Source of the DNA: JADJWR01 sp963847675
Lineage (GTDB): Bacteria; Pseudomonadota; Gammaproteobacteria; Burkholderiales; Burkholderiaceae_F
NCBI GenBank assembly: GCA_963847675.1
Contig: CAWKAP010000008.1
Span: 1-64,000 of the forward strand
Direction: 5' to 3'
DNA length: 64,000 bases
Notes under the pieces: generated by a model
Told to the model about the DNA's origin: nothing
Seen by the model: the letters and a program-made list of their open reading frames with translations, nothing else
Database searches by the model: none
In this document: one piece after another, positions 25,433-34,156 of the stretch
Numbering within the stretch: position 1 is the first letter of the stretch
Layout of the letters: each line of letters begins with the position of its first letter
Made by a program: the position numbers and the translations under genes

Positions 25433-26827
25433 ATGAAACTGAAATTCCTCGGCGCCGCCGGCGAGGTGACCGGTTCCTGCCTGTTGGTCGAGGCCGACGG
25501 AGTTCGCTTCCTGGTCGACTGCGGCATGTTCCAGGGCGGCCGCGACGCCGGACCGAAGAACCGGCGCGCCTATGCACGCGAGATCGGCCCGATCGACTTC
25601 GTGCTGCTGACCCATGCGCACATCGACCACTGCGGGCTGCTGCCGCGCTTCGCCTGGCCGCGCCACGGCGCCGGGCTGCCGGCGATCTACTGCACCAAGC
25701 CGACCGCCGACCTCGTGCCGGTGATGCTCGCCGACAGCGCCTTCGTGCAGTCGCGCGGCGCAAGGCGAGCCCCGCGCCGGCGCGGACAGGCCGCCGAGGC
25801 GCCGCTGTACGGCATCGATGACGTGAAGCGACTGGCCACACGGCTGAACGCGGTGCCGTTCGGCGTTGAGTTCAGGCCCCATCCGAAGGTTGCGGTGCGG
25901 CTGCACAGCGCCGGCCACATCGTCGGCGCGGCGTTCGCCGAGGTGCGGCTCGCCGACGGCGGGCGCCGGCGCACGCTGGTCGCCTCCGGCGACCTCGGCG
26001 AGGACTCGGCGCTTCTCGTGCGCGACCGCAGCAAGCCTCCGGCCGCCGACGTGCTGGTGGTCGAATCGACCTATGGCGACCGCAACCACCGGTCGCTCGA
26101 GGACACCGAGGCCGAGCTGGTCGAGGTGCTGCACGACGTGCTGCAGCAGCGACGCGGCAACGTGATCGTGCCGGCCTTCGCACTCGGCCGCGCGCAGGAG
26201 TTCATCGTGCTGCTGTACCGGCTCGCCAAGGCGGGACGCGTCCACGTGCCGCTGGTCTTCGTCGACTCGCCGCTGGCGCAGCAGGCGGCCGAGGTGACCT
26301 TCGCGCACCTCGATGCGCTCGACGAGGAGGCGGCGGAGTTCCACCGTGCCGCGCGCGAGCGCAAGCTGCCCTTCACGCTGCGCTACACGGAAAGCGTCGA
26401 CGACTCGATGTTCCTGAACTCGATCCGTTCCGGCGCGCTGATCATCGCCGCCAGCGGCATGTGCGATGCCGGCCGCGTCCGCCATCATCTGCGCCACAAC
26501 CTGCCGCGGCGCGAGTGCGCCGTACTGTTCACCGGCTTCCAGGCCGCACGCACGCTCGGTCGCAGGATCGTCGACGGCGCGCGCAACGTGCCGATGTTCG
26601 GCGAGTCGGTCCCGGTCAATGCCAGCGTGCACACGCTGGGCGGGCTGTCGGCCCATGCCGGGCAGGACTCGCTGATGGACTGGCTGCGCGCCGTGCCGCG
26701 CAAGCCGCGCGCGGTGTTCGTCAACCACGGCGAGCCGCTCGCCGCGCACACGCTCAGCGCGCGCGTGGCGCGCGAGCTGAAGTGGTCGCCGACGATCGCC
26801 GAGGCCGACGCCGACTATGAGGTCTGA
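25433..26827 (+). CDS. Beta-CASP metallo-beta-lactamase RNA hydrolase
   Basis: Protein of 464 residues of the CPSF73/YsgB-like family of RNA-cleaving metallo-hydrolases. It has the zinc motif HAHIDH at 61-66, later conserved histidines (SAGHIVGA, about 163; NASVHTLGGLSAHAGQ; VNHGE) and the beta-CASP insert between (VVESTYGDRNH to ASGMCDAGRVRHH). It would cleave or trim RNA in the cytoplasm; bacterial family members are poorly studied. MKLKFLGAAGEVTGS is the standard N-terminus, so ATG 25433 is chosen; an in-frame ATG lies 25 codons upstream. The phosphorylase-PRPP synthetase pair follows 61 bases later on the same strand. Confidence 0.9.
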   Translation: MKLKFLGAAGEVTGSCLLVEADGVRFLVDCGMFQGGRDAGPKNRRAYAREIGPIDFVLLTHAHIDHCGLLPRFAWPRHGAGLPAIYCTKPTADLVPVMLADSAFVQSRGARRAPRRRGQAAEAPLYGIDDVKRLATRLNAVPFGVEFRPHPKVAVRLHSAGHIVGAAFAEVRLADGGRRRTLVASGDLGEDSALLVRDRSKPPAADVLVVESTYGDRNHRSLEDTEAELVEVLHDVLQQRRGNVIVPAFALGRAQEFIVLLYRLAKAGRVHVPLVFVDSPLAQQAAEVTFAHLDALDEEAAEFHRAARERKLPFTLRYTESVDDSMFLNSIRSGALIIAASGMCDAGRVRHHLRHNLPRRECAVLFTGFQAARTLGRRIVDGARNVPMFGESVPVNASVHTLGGLSAHAGQDSLMDWLRAVPRKPRAVFVNHGEPLAAHTLSARVARELKWSPTIAEADADYEV

Positions 26828-26888
26828 CGAGCGCCGCCCCGGCCTGCGAGGCGACCGTCGCCTGCCCCTGTAAAGTATTCACAGCGGC

Positions 26889-28536
26889 ATGCCGGACGGC
26901 GTGCCCGCAACCGCCCAGCGCCGACCGACCGTGCCGAACTCGACCACATTGACCGCTGCCGGCGCGGCCCCGCCCGAGCCCACTGCGCCGAACCTGCAGG
27001 CGCGCCGGATCGGCATCGACACCTACCGCGAGAACGTCGTGTACCTGCGACGCGACTGCCCGGTGGTGCGCGCGGAGGGCTTCCAGGCGCTGGCCAAGGT
27101 CGAGGTGGCAAGCAACGATCGCGCGATCCTTGCGGTGCTGAACGTGGTCGACGACGCGCGCCTGCTCGGCGAGTGTGAACTGGGGCTTTCGGAGGAGACC
27201 TGGGCGCAGCTTGCGGTGGCCGACGGCACGCCGGTCACCGTGCGGCACGCGGAGCCGCCGCCGTCGATGTGGGCGCTGAAGCGCAAGATCGCCGGCGAGC
27301 GGCTCGGTGCCGATGAGTTCGCGGCGATCGTGCGCGACATCACCGCGCACCGCTATTCGAAGATCGAGCTGGCGGCCTTCGTCGTCGCCACCGACCAGTT
27401 CGCGCTCGATCGCGACGAAGTGCTGTACCTGACCGCAGGCGATGGTCGACGTCGGCCAGCGGCTCGAGTGGCCGCAGCAGCAGCCGGTGGTCGACAAGCA
27501 CTGCATCGGCGGCATCCCCGGCAACCGCACCTCGATGCTGATCGTGCCGATCGTCGCCGCGCACGGCATGCTGATTCCGAAGACCTCGAGCCGCGCCATC
27601 ACCTCGCCGGCCGGCACCGCCGACACCATGGACGTGCTGGCCGAGGTCGAGCTGCCGTTCGAGCGGCTGCGCGAGATCGTGCGCGAGCACCACGGCTGCC
27701 TGGCCTGGGGCGGGCGCGCCGCGCTGTCGCCGGCCGACGACGTGCTGATCTCGGTCGAGCGGCCGCTGTCGATCGACTCGCCGGGGCAGATGGTGGCGTC
27801 GATCCTGAGCAAGAAGATCGCCGCCGGCTCCACCCACCTGGTGCTCGACATCCCGCTCGGCCCGAGCGCCAAGGTGCGCTCGATGGTGCAGGCGCAGCGG
27901 CTGAAGAAGCTGTTCGAGTACGTGGCCCGCCACGTCGGCCTGACCCTCGACGTGGTCATCAGCGACGGCCGCCAGCCGGTCGGCCGCGGCATCGGCCCGC
28001 GGCTGGAGGCACGCGACGTGATGCAGGTGCTGCACGGCGACCCGGCGGCGCCGGCCGACCTGCGCAACAAGGCGCTGCGCCTGGCCGGCCGGGTGCTCGA
28101 GTTCGACCCCGACCTGCGCGGCGGCGACGGCTTCGCGCTGGCGCGCGACATCCTCGACTCCGGCCGCGCCCGCATGACGATGGCGGCGATCATCGAGGCG
28201 CAGGGCGCGCGCGGGTTCGACTGGCGCAACCCGCCGCTGGCACCGATGACGCACGAGGTCGCCGCCGCGGCGGCCGGCGTGGTGGCGGCGATCGACTGCG
28301 AGCGGCTGTCGCGCATCGCGCGCCTGGCCGGCGCGCCGAAGGCCGCCGGCGCAGGCGTCGACCTGTTGCGCAAGATCGGCGATCCGGTAGCCTCCGGCGA
28401 GCCGCTGTATCGGATCTACGCCGAAACGATGGCCGAGCTGCAGTTCGCGCGCGAGGTTGCGACCCGCGCCAGCGGGTTCCGGGTCGGCGATGCGAGGGAC
28501 GCCGAGGCGGCTGGCGAATTCGCGCCGGAGTTCTGA
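26889..28536 (+). CDS. AMP/thymidine phosphorylase-like enzyme, single frameshift
   Basis: Nucleoside or nucleotide phosphorylase of the long form related to archaeal AMP phosphorylase. The chain starts in one frame (GIDTYRENVVYLRRDCPV to DEVLYLTA) and continues in the next with MVDVGQRLEW, VVDKHCIGGIPGNRTSM, TPKTSSRAITSPAGTADTMD-type catalytic text and the C-terminal DLLRKIGDPVASGEPLYRIY. Deleting one G near 27440 restores a protein of about 548 residues with a 40-residue N-terminal extension beyond the usual start. The long form and the N-terminal domain separate it from plain DeoA. It overlaps the PRPP synthetase by ATGA, implying metabolic coupling (phosphorolysis feeding ribose phosphate to PRPP; inference). 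Confidence 0.85.
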
Positions 28537-29405
28537 TGATTCTCTGCTTCGACGACGAGGTCGATTTTGCGCGCGGGCTCGGGCTCGCCTCGGGGCTGCC
28601 GGTGCAGCGGATCGCGCGCCATCGGTTCCCGGATGGCGAGCTGAAGCTGACGCTGCCGCCGAGGCTCGGCGCCGAAGTGCGCATCCTGCGCTCGCTGCAC
28701 GCCCCGAACGAAAAACTCGTCGAGCTGATCCTGGCGGCGCGGGCGGCGCGTGAACTCGGCGCGCGCGAGGTCACCCTGGTCGCGCCGTATCTCGCCTACA
28801 TGCGGCAGGACAGCGCCTTCAGGCCCGGCGAGGTGGTCAGCCAGAAGGTCATCGGCCGGCTGCTGGCCGACCTGTTCGACGCGGTGGTCACCGTCGATCC
28901 GCACCTGCACCGAATCGCCACGCTGAGCGAGGCGGTGCCGCTCGCGCGCGCGGTGGCGCTGTCGGCGGCGCCGCTGATCGGGCACTTCGTCGCCATGCGC
29001 GGCCGCAATCCGATGCTGGTCGGCCCGGACGCCGAGTCGGCGCAGTGGGTGCACGTGGCGGCAACGTACAACGGCCTGCCGTGGACCGTATGCCGCAAGA
29101 CCCGCCACGGCGATACCGAGGTCGACGTCGAGCTGCCGACGGCGGAGATCCGGGGCCGCGACGTCGTGCTGATCGACGATGTCGCGAGCAGCGGGCACAC
29201 GCTGGCCGCCGCCGCCCGCGCGCTGATCGACGCCGGCGCGGCGCGCGTCGACGCCGTGGTGACCCACGCCGTGCTGGCGCCGGAGGCCGGCGCCCTGCTC
29301 AAGGCCGCCGGCATCGGCGAGTTCTGGAGCACCGACAGCGTGCCGCACGAGAGCAATGCGCTTTCGGTCGTACCGCTGATCGCCGATGCCTTGAGACCCG
29401 CGTGA
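28536..29405 (+). CDS. prs: Ribose-phosphate pyrophosphokinase-like PRPP synthetase
   Basis: Protein of 289 residues, shorter than the housekeeping bacterial Prs (about 315). Conserved features: RHRFPDGELKLTLPP, the APYLAYMRQDSAFRPGEVVS flexible-loop region, VDPHLHRI (metal/ATP binding) and the PRPP-binding loop VVLIDDVASSGHTL. It would make PRPP from ribose 5-phosphate and ATP. The short length and DDDVDFARGL-type start resemble the archaeal/class III style, so it is probably not the main Prs of the cell. ATGA overlap with the phosphorylase; an excellent terminator follows. Confidence 0.9.
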   Translation: MILCFDDEVDFARGLGLASGLPVQRIARHRFPDGELKLTLPPRLGAEVRILRSLHAPNEKLVELILAARAARELGAREVTLVAPYLAYMRQDSAFRPGEVVSQKVIGRLLADLFDAVVTVDPHLHRIATLSEAVPLARAVALSAAPLIGHFVAMRGRNPMLVGPDAESAQWVHVAATYNGLPWTVCRKTRHGDTEVDVELPTAEIRGRDVVLIDDVASSGHTLAAAARALIDAGAARVDAVVTHAVLAPEAGALLKAAGIGEFWSTDSVPHESNALSVVPLIADALRPA

Positions 29406-29440
29406 CGGCGGCCGCAGGCCGCGTTGTCCTTACCCAAAAG

Positions 29441-29469
29441 AAAAGGGCCCGCGATGCGGGCCCTTTTTT
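29441..29469. terminator. Bidirectional rho-independent terminator
   Basis: AAAAGGGCCCGC and GCGGGCCCTTTT form a 12-bp stem with a 3-base loop, flanked by A and T runs on both sides. It can therefore end both the plus-strand phosphorylase-prs transcript and the minus-strand SWIB transcript, which converge here. Confidence 0.92.
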
Positions 29470-29488
29470 CACCGTCGCGCGGCGACGA

Positions 29489-29905
29489 CTACTTCAGGTG
29501 CTTGCTGACGAACTTGGTCAGTTCGAACATGTCGGCCTTGGCCTTGCCGAACAGTTCGCGCAGCTTCTCGTCGGCATTGATCATCCGCTTGTTGACGGCG
29601 TCCTGCAGCTTGTTCTTCTTGATGTATTTCCAGATCTCGCTCGTCACTTCGGTGCGCGGCATCGGCTTGGAGCCGATGATCGCGGCCAGCGGGCCCGACG
29701 GGGTCAGCGGCTTCATGAACGCGGCGTTCGGCTTGCGCGCGACCTTCTTCTTCGCGGCTTTCTTCGGCGCGGCCTTCTTTGCAGCCTTCTTCGGCGCGGC
29801 TTTCTTGGCCGTGGTCTTCTTCGCCGCTTTCTTGGCGGTTTTCTTGGCAGCTTTCTTGGCCGGGGCCTTCTTCGCCGCCTTCTTCGCTTTCTTGGCAGTT
29901 GCCAT
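29489..29905 (-). CDS. SWIB/MDM2-domain protein with histone-H1-like tail
   Basis: Protein of 138 residues. Residues 1-60 are an Ala/Lys/Pro-rich tail of about ten AKKAA/KKAAPKKAA units, as in histone H1 and bacterial HU/AlgP-like tails. Residues about 65-138 form a SWIB domain (AFMKPLTPSGPLAAIIGSK, VTSEIWKYIKKNKLQD, INADEKLRELFG), the fold found in chromatin-remodelling subunits. Such proteins bind DNA non-specifically through the tail; a role in nucleoid structure is plausible but not shown. The start at 29905 follows GAGGAG; 21 upstream in-frame codons look non-coding. The gene is single, flanked by a terminator and an unusual repeat cluster. Confidence 0.92.
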   Translation of the reverse strand: MATAKKAKKAAKKAPAKKAAKKTAKKAAKKTTAKKAAPKKAAKKAAPKKAAKKKVARKPNAAFMKPLTPSGPLAAIIGSKPMPRTEVTSEIWKYIKKNKLQDAVNKRMINADEKLRELFGKAKADMFELTKFVSKHLK

Positions 29906-30003
29906 CAAGTTCTCCTCAAACGGGTTAGCGAACCACAGCGACAGCGTTCTCGACTCGTGCTGCTTCAAGAGCGCTCTCGTTGCGTGACGCGGAAACTAAA
30001 GCG

Positions 30004-30082
30004 ATTTCCCTCTGAGCGCAAGCATTTTCAGAGGGGAAATGGCGTTTTCTCAACGCCGACGCAACGATTTTCAGAGGGAAAA
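30004..30082. repeat. Three copies of a TTTTCAGAGGGAAA-type repeat upstream of SWIB
   Basis: Near-identical units lie at about 30004-30015 (inverted, ATTTCCCTCTGA), 30024-30040 (TTTTCAGAGGGGAAAT) and 30066-30082 (TTTTCAGAGGGAAAA). The first two can pair as a 12-bp hairpin with a one-base bulge. They fill the AT-richer gap of about 295 bases between the SWIB and helicase genes, in otherwise very GC-rich DNA, and so are probably binding sites or RNA structure controlling SWIB. Confidence 0.75.
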
Positions 30083-30200
30083 GTGCGGTTGCGATGACTT
30101 TCGCTGCCGATGCGAAGGGTTCAAGCACTACAAGATGTTGGATTCCGGTACCGCTGCCGGTCGATATCTTGTGCCAGTTGTGGTGGCCGCTGCGGACTTT

Positions 30201-32816
30201 TCAGCCGGCCGCAGCGCCTTCGGCGGCACGACGCTCCAGCTCGGCCACCATGCGGGCGACCCGGTCGGCGAGTTCCTCGGTGCTGACCTGCTCGCGCAGC
30301 CGCTCGACGAGCAACGGAAAGGCGAACGGGGTGGGCTGCTGCAGGTGCCGGTACACCAGCGTCCTCGCGCGCATCCGGGCCAGCGCATCGCGCAGGCGTG
30401 CCAGGTCCAGTTCCTGCTCGAGCACCTCGCGATCGGCCTGGGCGAGCAGCAGGTTGCCGGCGTCGTACTTGCGGAATACCTCGTAGAAGAGCTGGCTGGA
30501 GGCCTGCAGTTGCTTCACTGACTTCGGCTGCCCCGGATAGCCCTGAAAGACGAGGCCGGCCACCCGCGCGATCTCGCGGAAGCGCCGCTGCGCCAGCTCG
30601 CCGGCGTTCAGGCTGGCGAGCACGTCCTCGAGCAGATCCGCCTCGCGCAGCAGCCCCTCCCCGGCGTCGGCTGCGTTGGCCCAGATGCGGCGCCAGTCGA
30701 GGTCCTCCGCCGCCAGCAGTTCGAAGCCGTAGTCGTTCACCGCGATCGAAAACGTCGCCGGCTGCAGGCGGCCGACGCGGCAGGCGAGCAGCGAGGCCAG
30801 CCCCAGGTTCGCGTGGCGGCCGGCAAAGGGGTAGACGAACAGGCTGTGCCCGTCGCGCGAGCGCAGCGACTCGACCAGCAGGCGGTCGCGGCCGGGAAGC
30901 GCCGACCAGCTTGCCTGCAGCTCGAGCAGCGGACGCGTCAGCTTCAGTTCCGGCGTGTCGAAGTGTCCGGCGGCGGCGCCTTCCAGTTCGGCGAGTACCG
31001 CGTCGGCCAGTTCGCCCGAGAGCGGCATCTTGGTGCCGGCCCAGCGCGGCACGGTGCCTCGGCGCCTCTTCGCCGGCGCGACGAAGGCGGTCATCTCGTG
31101 CACGCGGACGAGTTCGAGCCGGCGGCCGGCAAAGGTGAAGACATCGCCCCTGCGCAGGCGCGCGATGAAACTCTCCTCGACGTGGCCAAGCTTCGCGCCG
31201 TTGCCGTAGCGCACCAGCATCGAGGCATCGGCGACGATCGTGCCGACCGACATCCGGTGCCGCCGCGCGACCTGCGCATCCGGCACCCGAAAGCAGCCGT
31301 CATCGGCGGGCGCGATGCGCCGGTATTCCGGATAGGCGTGCAGCGATGCGCCGCCGCGGCCGGCGAAATCGAGCGCCCAGTTCCACTCCTCGTCCGTGAG
31401 ATCCGCGAAGCTGGCCGTGTCGCGCACCTCGGCCAGCAGTTCGTCGGGCGCAAAGCCGGTGCCCAGCGCAACGGTGACCACGTGCTGCACGAGAACGTCG
31501 AGCGGCTTGGCGGGCGCGCTGCGTGCCTCGACGCGGCCCGCCGCAGCGGCCTTGCGCGCGGCGGAGGCTTCGACGAGTTCGAGCGCGTTGGTCGGTACCA
31601 GCGTGGCGCGCGACACGCGCCCTGGCGCATGGCCGCTGCGGCCGGCACGCTGCAGCAGCCGCGCCACGCCCTTGGCGCTGCCCACCTGCAGGACCCGCTC
31701 GACCGGCAGGAAATCGACGCCGAGATCGAGGCTGCTGGTGGCAACCACCGCCTTGAGCCGGCCCTGCTTCAATCCGAGTTCGACCCAGTCGCGCACCTCG
31801 CGGTCGAGCGAGCCATGGTGAAGCGCGATCAGCCCGGCCCACTGCGGCTTCGCGTCGAGGATCGCCTGGTACCAGATCTCCGCCTGCGAACGGGTATTGG
31901 TGAACACGAGCGTGGTGCCGGCGGCGCCGATTTCGCGCACCACCGGCTCGAGCATCCTGATGCCGAGGTGGCCACCCCAGGGGAACCGGCCCGGATCGTC
32001 GGGCAGCAGCGTGTCGAGCACGAGTTGCTTGTCGATCCGTCCACGCACGAGCACGCCGTCGCCGCGATTGAGCAGCGCGCGCATCGCCTCATCGAGGTTG
32101 CCGAGGGTGGCGCTCAGCGCCCACACCGGCAGCGGCGGGGCGAAGCGGCGCAAGCGCGCCAGGGCAAGCTGCACCTGCACGCCGCGCTTGTTGCCGATCA
32201 GTTCATGCCACTCATCGACGACGACGAGCGCAAGCTGCGCGAACAGCTCGCGGCAATCGGCACGGGCCAGCAGCAGAGACAGGCTTTCCGGGGTGGTGAC
32301 CAGCACCTCCGGCAACTGCCTGGCCTGTCGCGCGCGCTCGGCCGCCGCCGTGTCGCCGCTGCGCACGCCGACCTGCCACGCCAGGCCGAGATCGGCCAGC
32401 GGTGCCGCGAGCGATCGCGCCGTGTCGGCCGCCAGCGCGCGCATCGGCGTGATCCACAGCAACCGCAGGCCACCCCCGGCCACCTCGCCGCTGAGCGCCC
32501 GGTTCAGCAGGCCGAAGTGGACCGCGTAGGTCTTGCCCGCGCCGGTGGTCGCGTGCAGCAGGCCGGAGCGGCCGGCCTCGATGTGCGACCAGACCTCGCG
32601 CTGGAAATCGAACGGCGCGATGCCATGTGCGGCGAACCAGGCGTCGGCGCTCGGCAGCGCCAGCTGGCCGGCGTCGACCGCACGCGGGCGAGCCGTCCTG
32701 TGCTGCCCGGCAGACGCCGCCGCCGGTGAATCCTGCAGCGCCTGCGCACGGGCCTGCCGCAGGCGACGCGCCCGCAGCTGGGTACCGACGTTCGAACCAG
32801 GGGGCAGGCGACTCAT
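30201..32816 (-). CDS. Lhr-type (ligase-associated) DEXH-box helicase
   Basis: DNA-repair helicase of 871 residues, the size of Lhr-Core. Walker A TTGAGKT at 91-96, motif II DEWH at 201-204, motif III SATLG at about 235, motif IV-VI signatures VFTNTRSQAEIWYQ, ATSSLDLGVDF and LQRAGRSGH. The C-terminal half holds the Lhr winged-helix and beta-barrel region. Bacterial relatives are usually next to an ATP-dependent DNA ligase and a phosphoesterase/exonuclease; those partners are not seen here. A 50-residue N-terminal extension is basic and low in complexity; the true start may be later. Divergent from the fructose-bisphosphatase gene. Confidence 0.92.
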   Translation of the reverse strand: MSRLPPGSNVGTQLRARRLRQARAQALQDSPAAASAGQHRTARPRAVDAGQLALPSADAWFAAHGIAPFDFQREVWSHIEAGRSGLLHATTGAGKTYAVHFGLLNRALSGEVAGGGLRLLWITPMRALAADTARSLAAPLADLGLAWQVGVRSGDTAAAERARQARQLPEVLVTTPESLSLLLARADCRELFAQLALVVVDEWHELIGNKRGVQVQLALARLRRFAPPLPVWALSATLGNLDEAMRALLNRGDGVLVRGRIDKQLVLDTLLPDDPGRFPWGGHLGIRMLEPVVREIGAAGTTLVFTNTRSQAEIWYQAILDAKPQWAGLIALHHGSLDREVRDWVELGLKQGRLKAVVATSSLDLGVDFLPVERVLQVGSAKGVARLLQRAGRSGHAPGRVSRATLVPTNALELVEASAARKAAAAGRVEARSAPAKPLDVLVQHVVTVALGTGFAPDELLAEVRDTASFADLTDEEWNWALDFAGRGGASLHAYPEYRRIAPADDGCFRVPDAQVARRHRMSVGTIVADASMLVRYGNGAKLGHVEESFIARLRRGDVFTFAGRRLELVRVHEMTAFVAPAKRRRGTVPRWAGTKMPLSGELADAVLAELEGAAAGHFDTPELKLTRPLLELQASWSALPGRDRLLVESLRSRDGHSLFVYPFAGRHANLGLASLLACRVGRLQPATFSIAVNDYGFELLAAEDLDWRRIWANAADAGEGLLREADLLEDVLASLNAGELAQRRFREIARVAGLVFQGYPGQPKSVKQLQASSQLFYEVFRKYDAGNLLLAQADREVLEQELDLARLRDALARMRARTLVYRHLQQPTPFAFPLLVERLREQVSTEELADRVARMVAELERRAAEGAAAG

Positions 32817-32958
32817 GGCGGAAACCGACAGAGGCGTGCGGGCCGATCGCCCATGTTAGCGATCGACGCAGCGGACGCTGACCTTGGTCACAACCGACGC
32901 GGGACGACGGCGTAGCTTCGACCCAAGGGCTGAGGCCGTGGCCCTAAAGGAGACTGTC

Positions 32959-34089
32959 ATGAAAATCACCATCAGCGTGATCAAGGCCGACATCGGTTCG
33001 ATCGGCGGACACATCTGTCCGTCGGAACAGTTGCTCCACGCCGTGCGCACGCATCTCGCCGGCAAGGGCACGAAGCTCCTCATCGACCACCGTATCAGCT
33101 ACACCGGAGACGACGTTGCCCTCCTGATGACGCACAGGCGCGGCACCGGCGACGCCGAGGTGCACAAGCTCGCCTGGGACGCATTTCTCGCCGGCACTGC
33201 CGTGGCCAAGCGCCAGGGCCTTTACGGCGCCGGCCAGGACCTGCTGAAGGATGCCTTTTCCGGCAACGTCCGCGGCATGGGGCCGGCCGTGGCCGAGATG
33301 GAATTCGACGAACGTCCGAACGAGCCGTTCCTGTTCTTTGCCGCCGACAAGACCGATCCGGGCGCGTTCAATCTGCCGCTGTATCTCGCTTTCGCCGACC
33401 CGATGAACACGCCGGGGCTGATGCTCGCACCGGCGATGGCCAAGGGGTTCCGCTTCGCGATCATGGACGTGGACCACACCGAGGGTGACCGGCTGATCGA
33501 ACTCGATGCGCCGGAGAGCCTCTACGAGATCGCCGCGCTGCTGCGCGACACCGAGCGGTACGTGGTCGAGTCGATCCGCTCGCGGACCGGCGGCGACATC
33601 GCCGCGGCCGCGTCGACCTCGCGGCTGCACAACATCGCCGGCAAGTACACGGGCAAGGACGACCCGGTGCTGCTGGTGCGAGTGCAGTCGAGCTTCCCGG
33701 CCACCGGCGAGGTGCTGGCGCCGTATGCGATCGGCGCCTACGTGGCCGGCGGGATGCGCGGCTCGCACAACATGCCGCTGATGCCCGTGGCGCAGGATTC
33801 GGGGATCAGCTACTTCGACGGACCGCCGGTGGTCAGTTGCGCCGCCTTTGCGATGCACGAGGGGAAGCTCACCGAGCCGGTCGACGCGTTCGCCCATCCG
33901 TTCTGGAACCGCGTCCGCGACCAGGTCGCGGCCAAGGCGATCGAGATGCGGCGCCAGGGGTTCTTCGGCGCCGCAATGCTGCCGATGAGCGAGCTCGAAT
34001 ACACCGGGATCATGGAGAAGCTGAAGGTGCTCGACGGCAGGTTCCGGGTCAGGGCCGAGAAACCCGGCAAAGTGGCCGAGCCGGCCTGA
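32959..34089 (+). CDS. Archaeal-type (type V) fructose-1,6-bisphosphate aldolase/phosphatase
   Basis: Protein of 376 residues. The N-terminus MKITISVIKADIGSIGGH and the metal-binding IDHRISYTGDDVALLMTH are hallmarks of the archaeal bifunctional FBP aldolase/phosphatase family; further motifs are TGDAEVHKLAWDAFLAG and GGMRGSHNMPLMPV. In archaea it condenses DHAP with GAP and removes the 1-phosphate in one enzyme, committing carbon to gluconeogenesis. AAAGGAG lies 7 bases before the ATG at 32959, and the length matches the family. The gene stands alone, with a hairpin after it. It is a rare form in betaproteobacteria, so horizontal acquisition is likely (inference). Confidence 0.93.
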   Translation: MKITISVIKADIGSIGGHICPSEQLLHAVRTHLAGKGTKLLIDHRISYTGDDVALLMTHRRGTGDAEVHKLAWDAFLAGTAVAKRQGLYGAGQDLLKDAFSGNVRGMGPAVAEMEFDERPNEPFLFFAADKTDPGAFNLPLYLAFADPMNTPGLMLAPAMAKGFRFAIMDVDHTEGDRLIELDAPESLYEIAALLRDTERYVVESIRSRTGGDIAAAASTSRLHNIAGKYTGKDDPVLLVRVQSSFPATGEVLAPYAIGAYVAGGMRGSHNMPLMPVAQDSGISYFDGPPVVSCAAFAMHEGKLTEPVDAFAHPFWNRVRDQVAAKAIEMRRQGFFGAAMLPMSELEYTGIMEKLKVLDGRFRVRAEKPGKVAEPA

Positions 34090-34111
34090 GATCTGCGCAC
34101 GCCCGCAAGTA

Positions 34112-34137
34112 CAAACGCCGCCCGTGGGCGGCGTTTG
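34112..34137. terminator. Strong convergent hairpin after FBP aldolase/phosphatase
   Basis: CAAACGCCGCCC and GGGCGGCGTTTG pair perfectly (12 bp) around GT; outer AAGT/ACTT extends the stem with one mismatch. No T run follows, but the position between two convergent genes fits transcript ends for both. Confidence 0.75.
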
Positions 34138-34156
34138 CACTTGCGACCGCCGGCGA

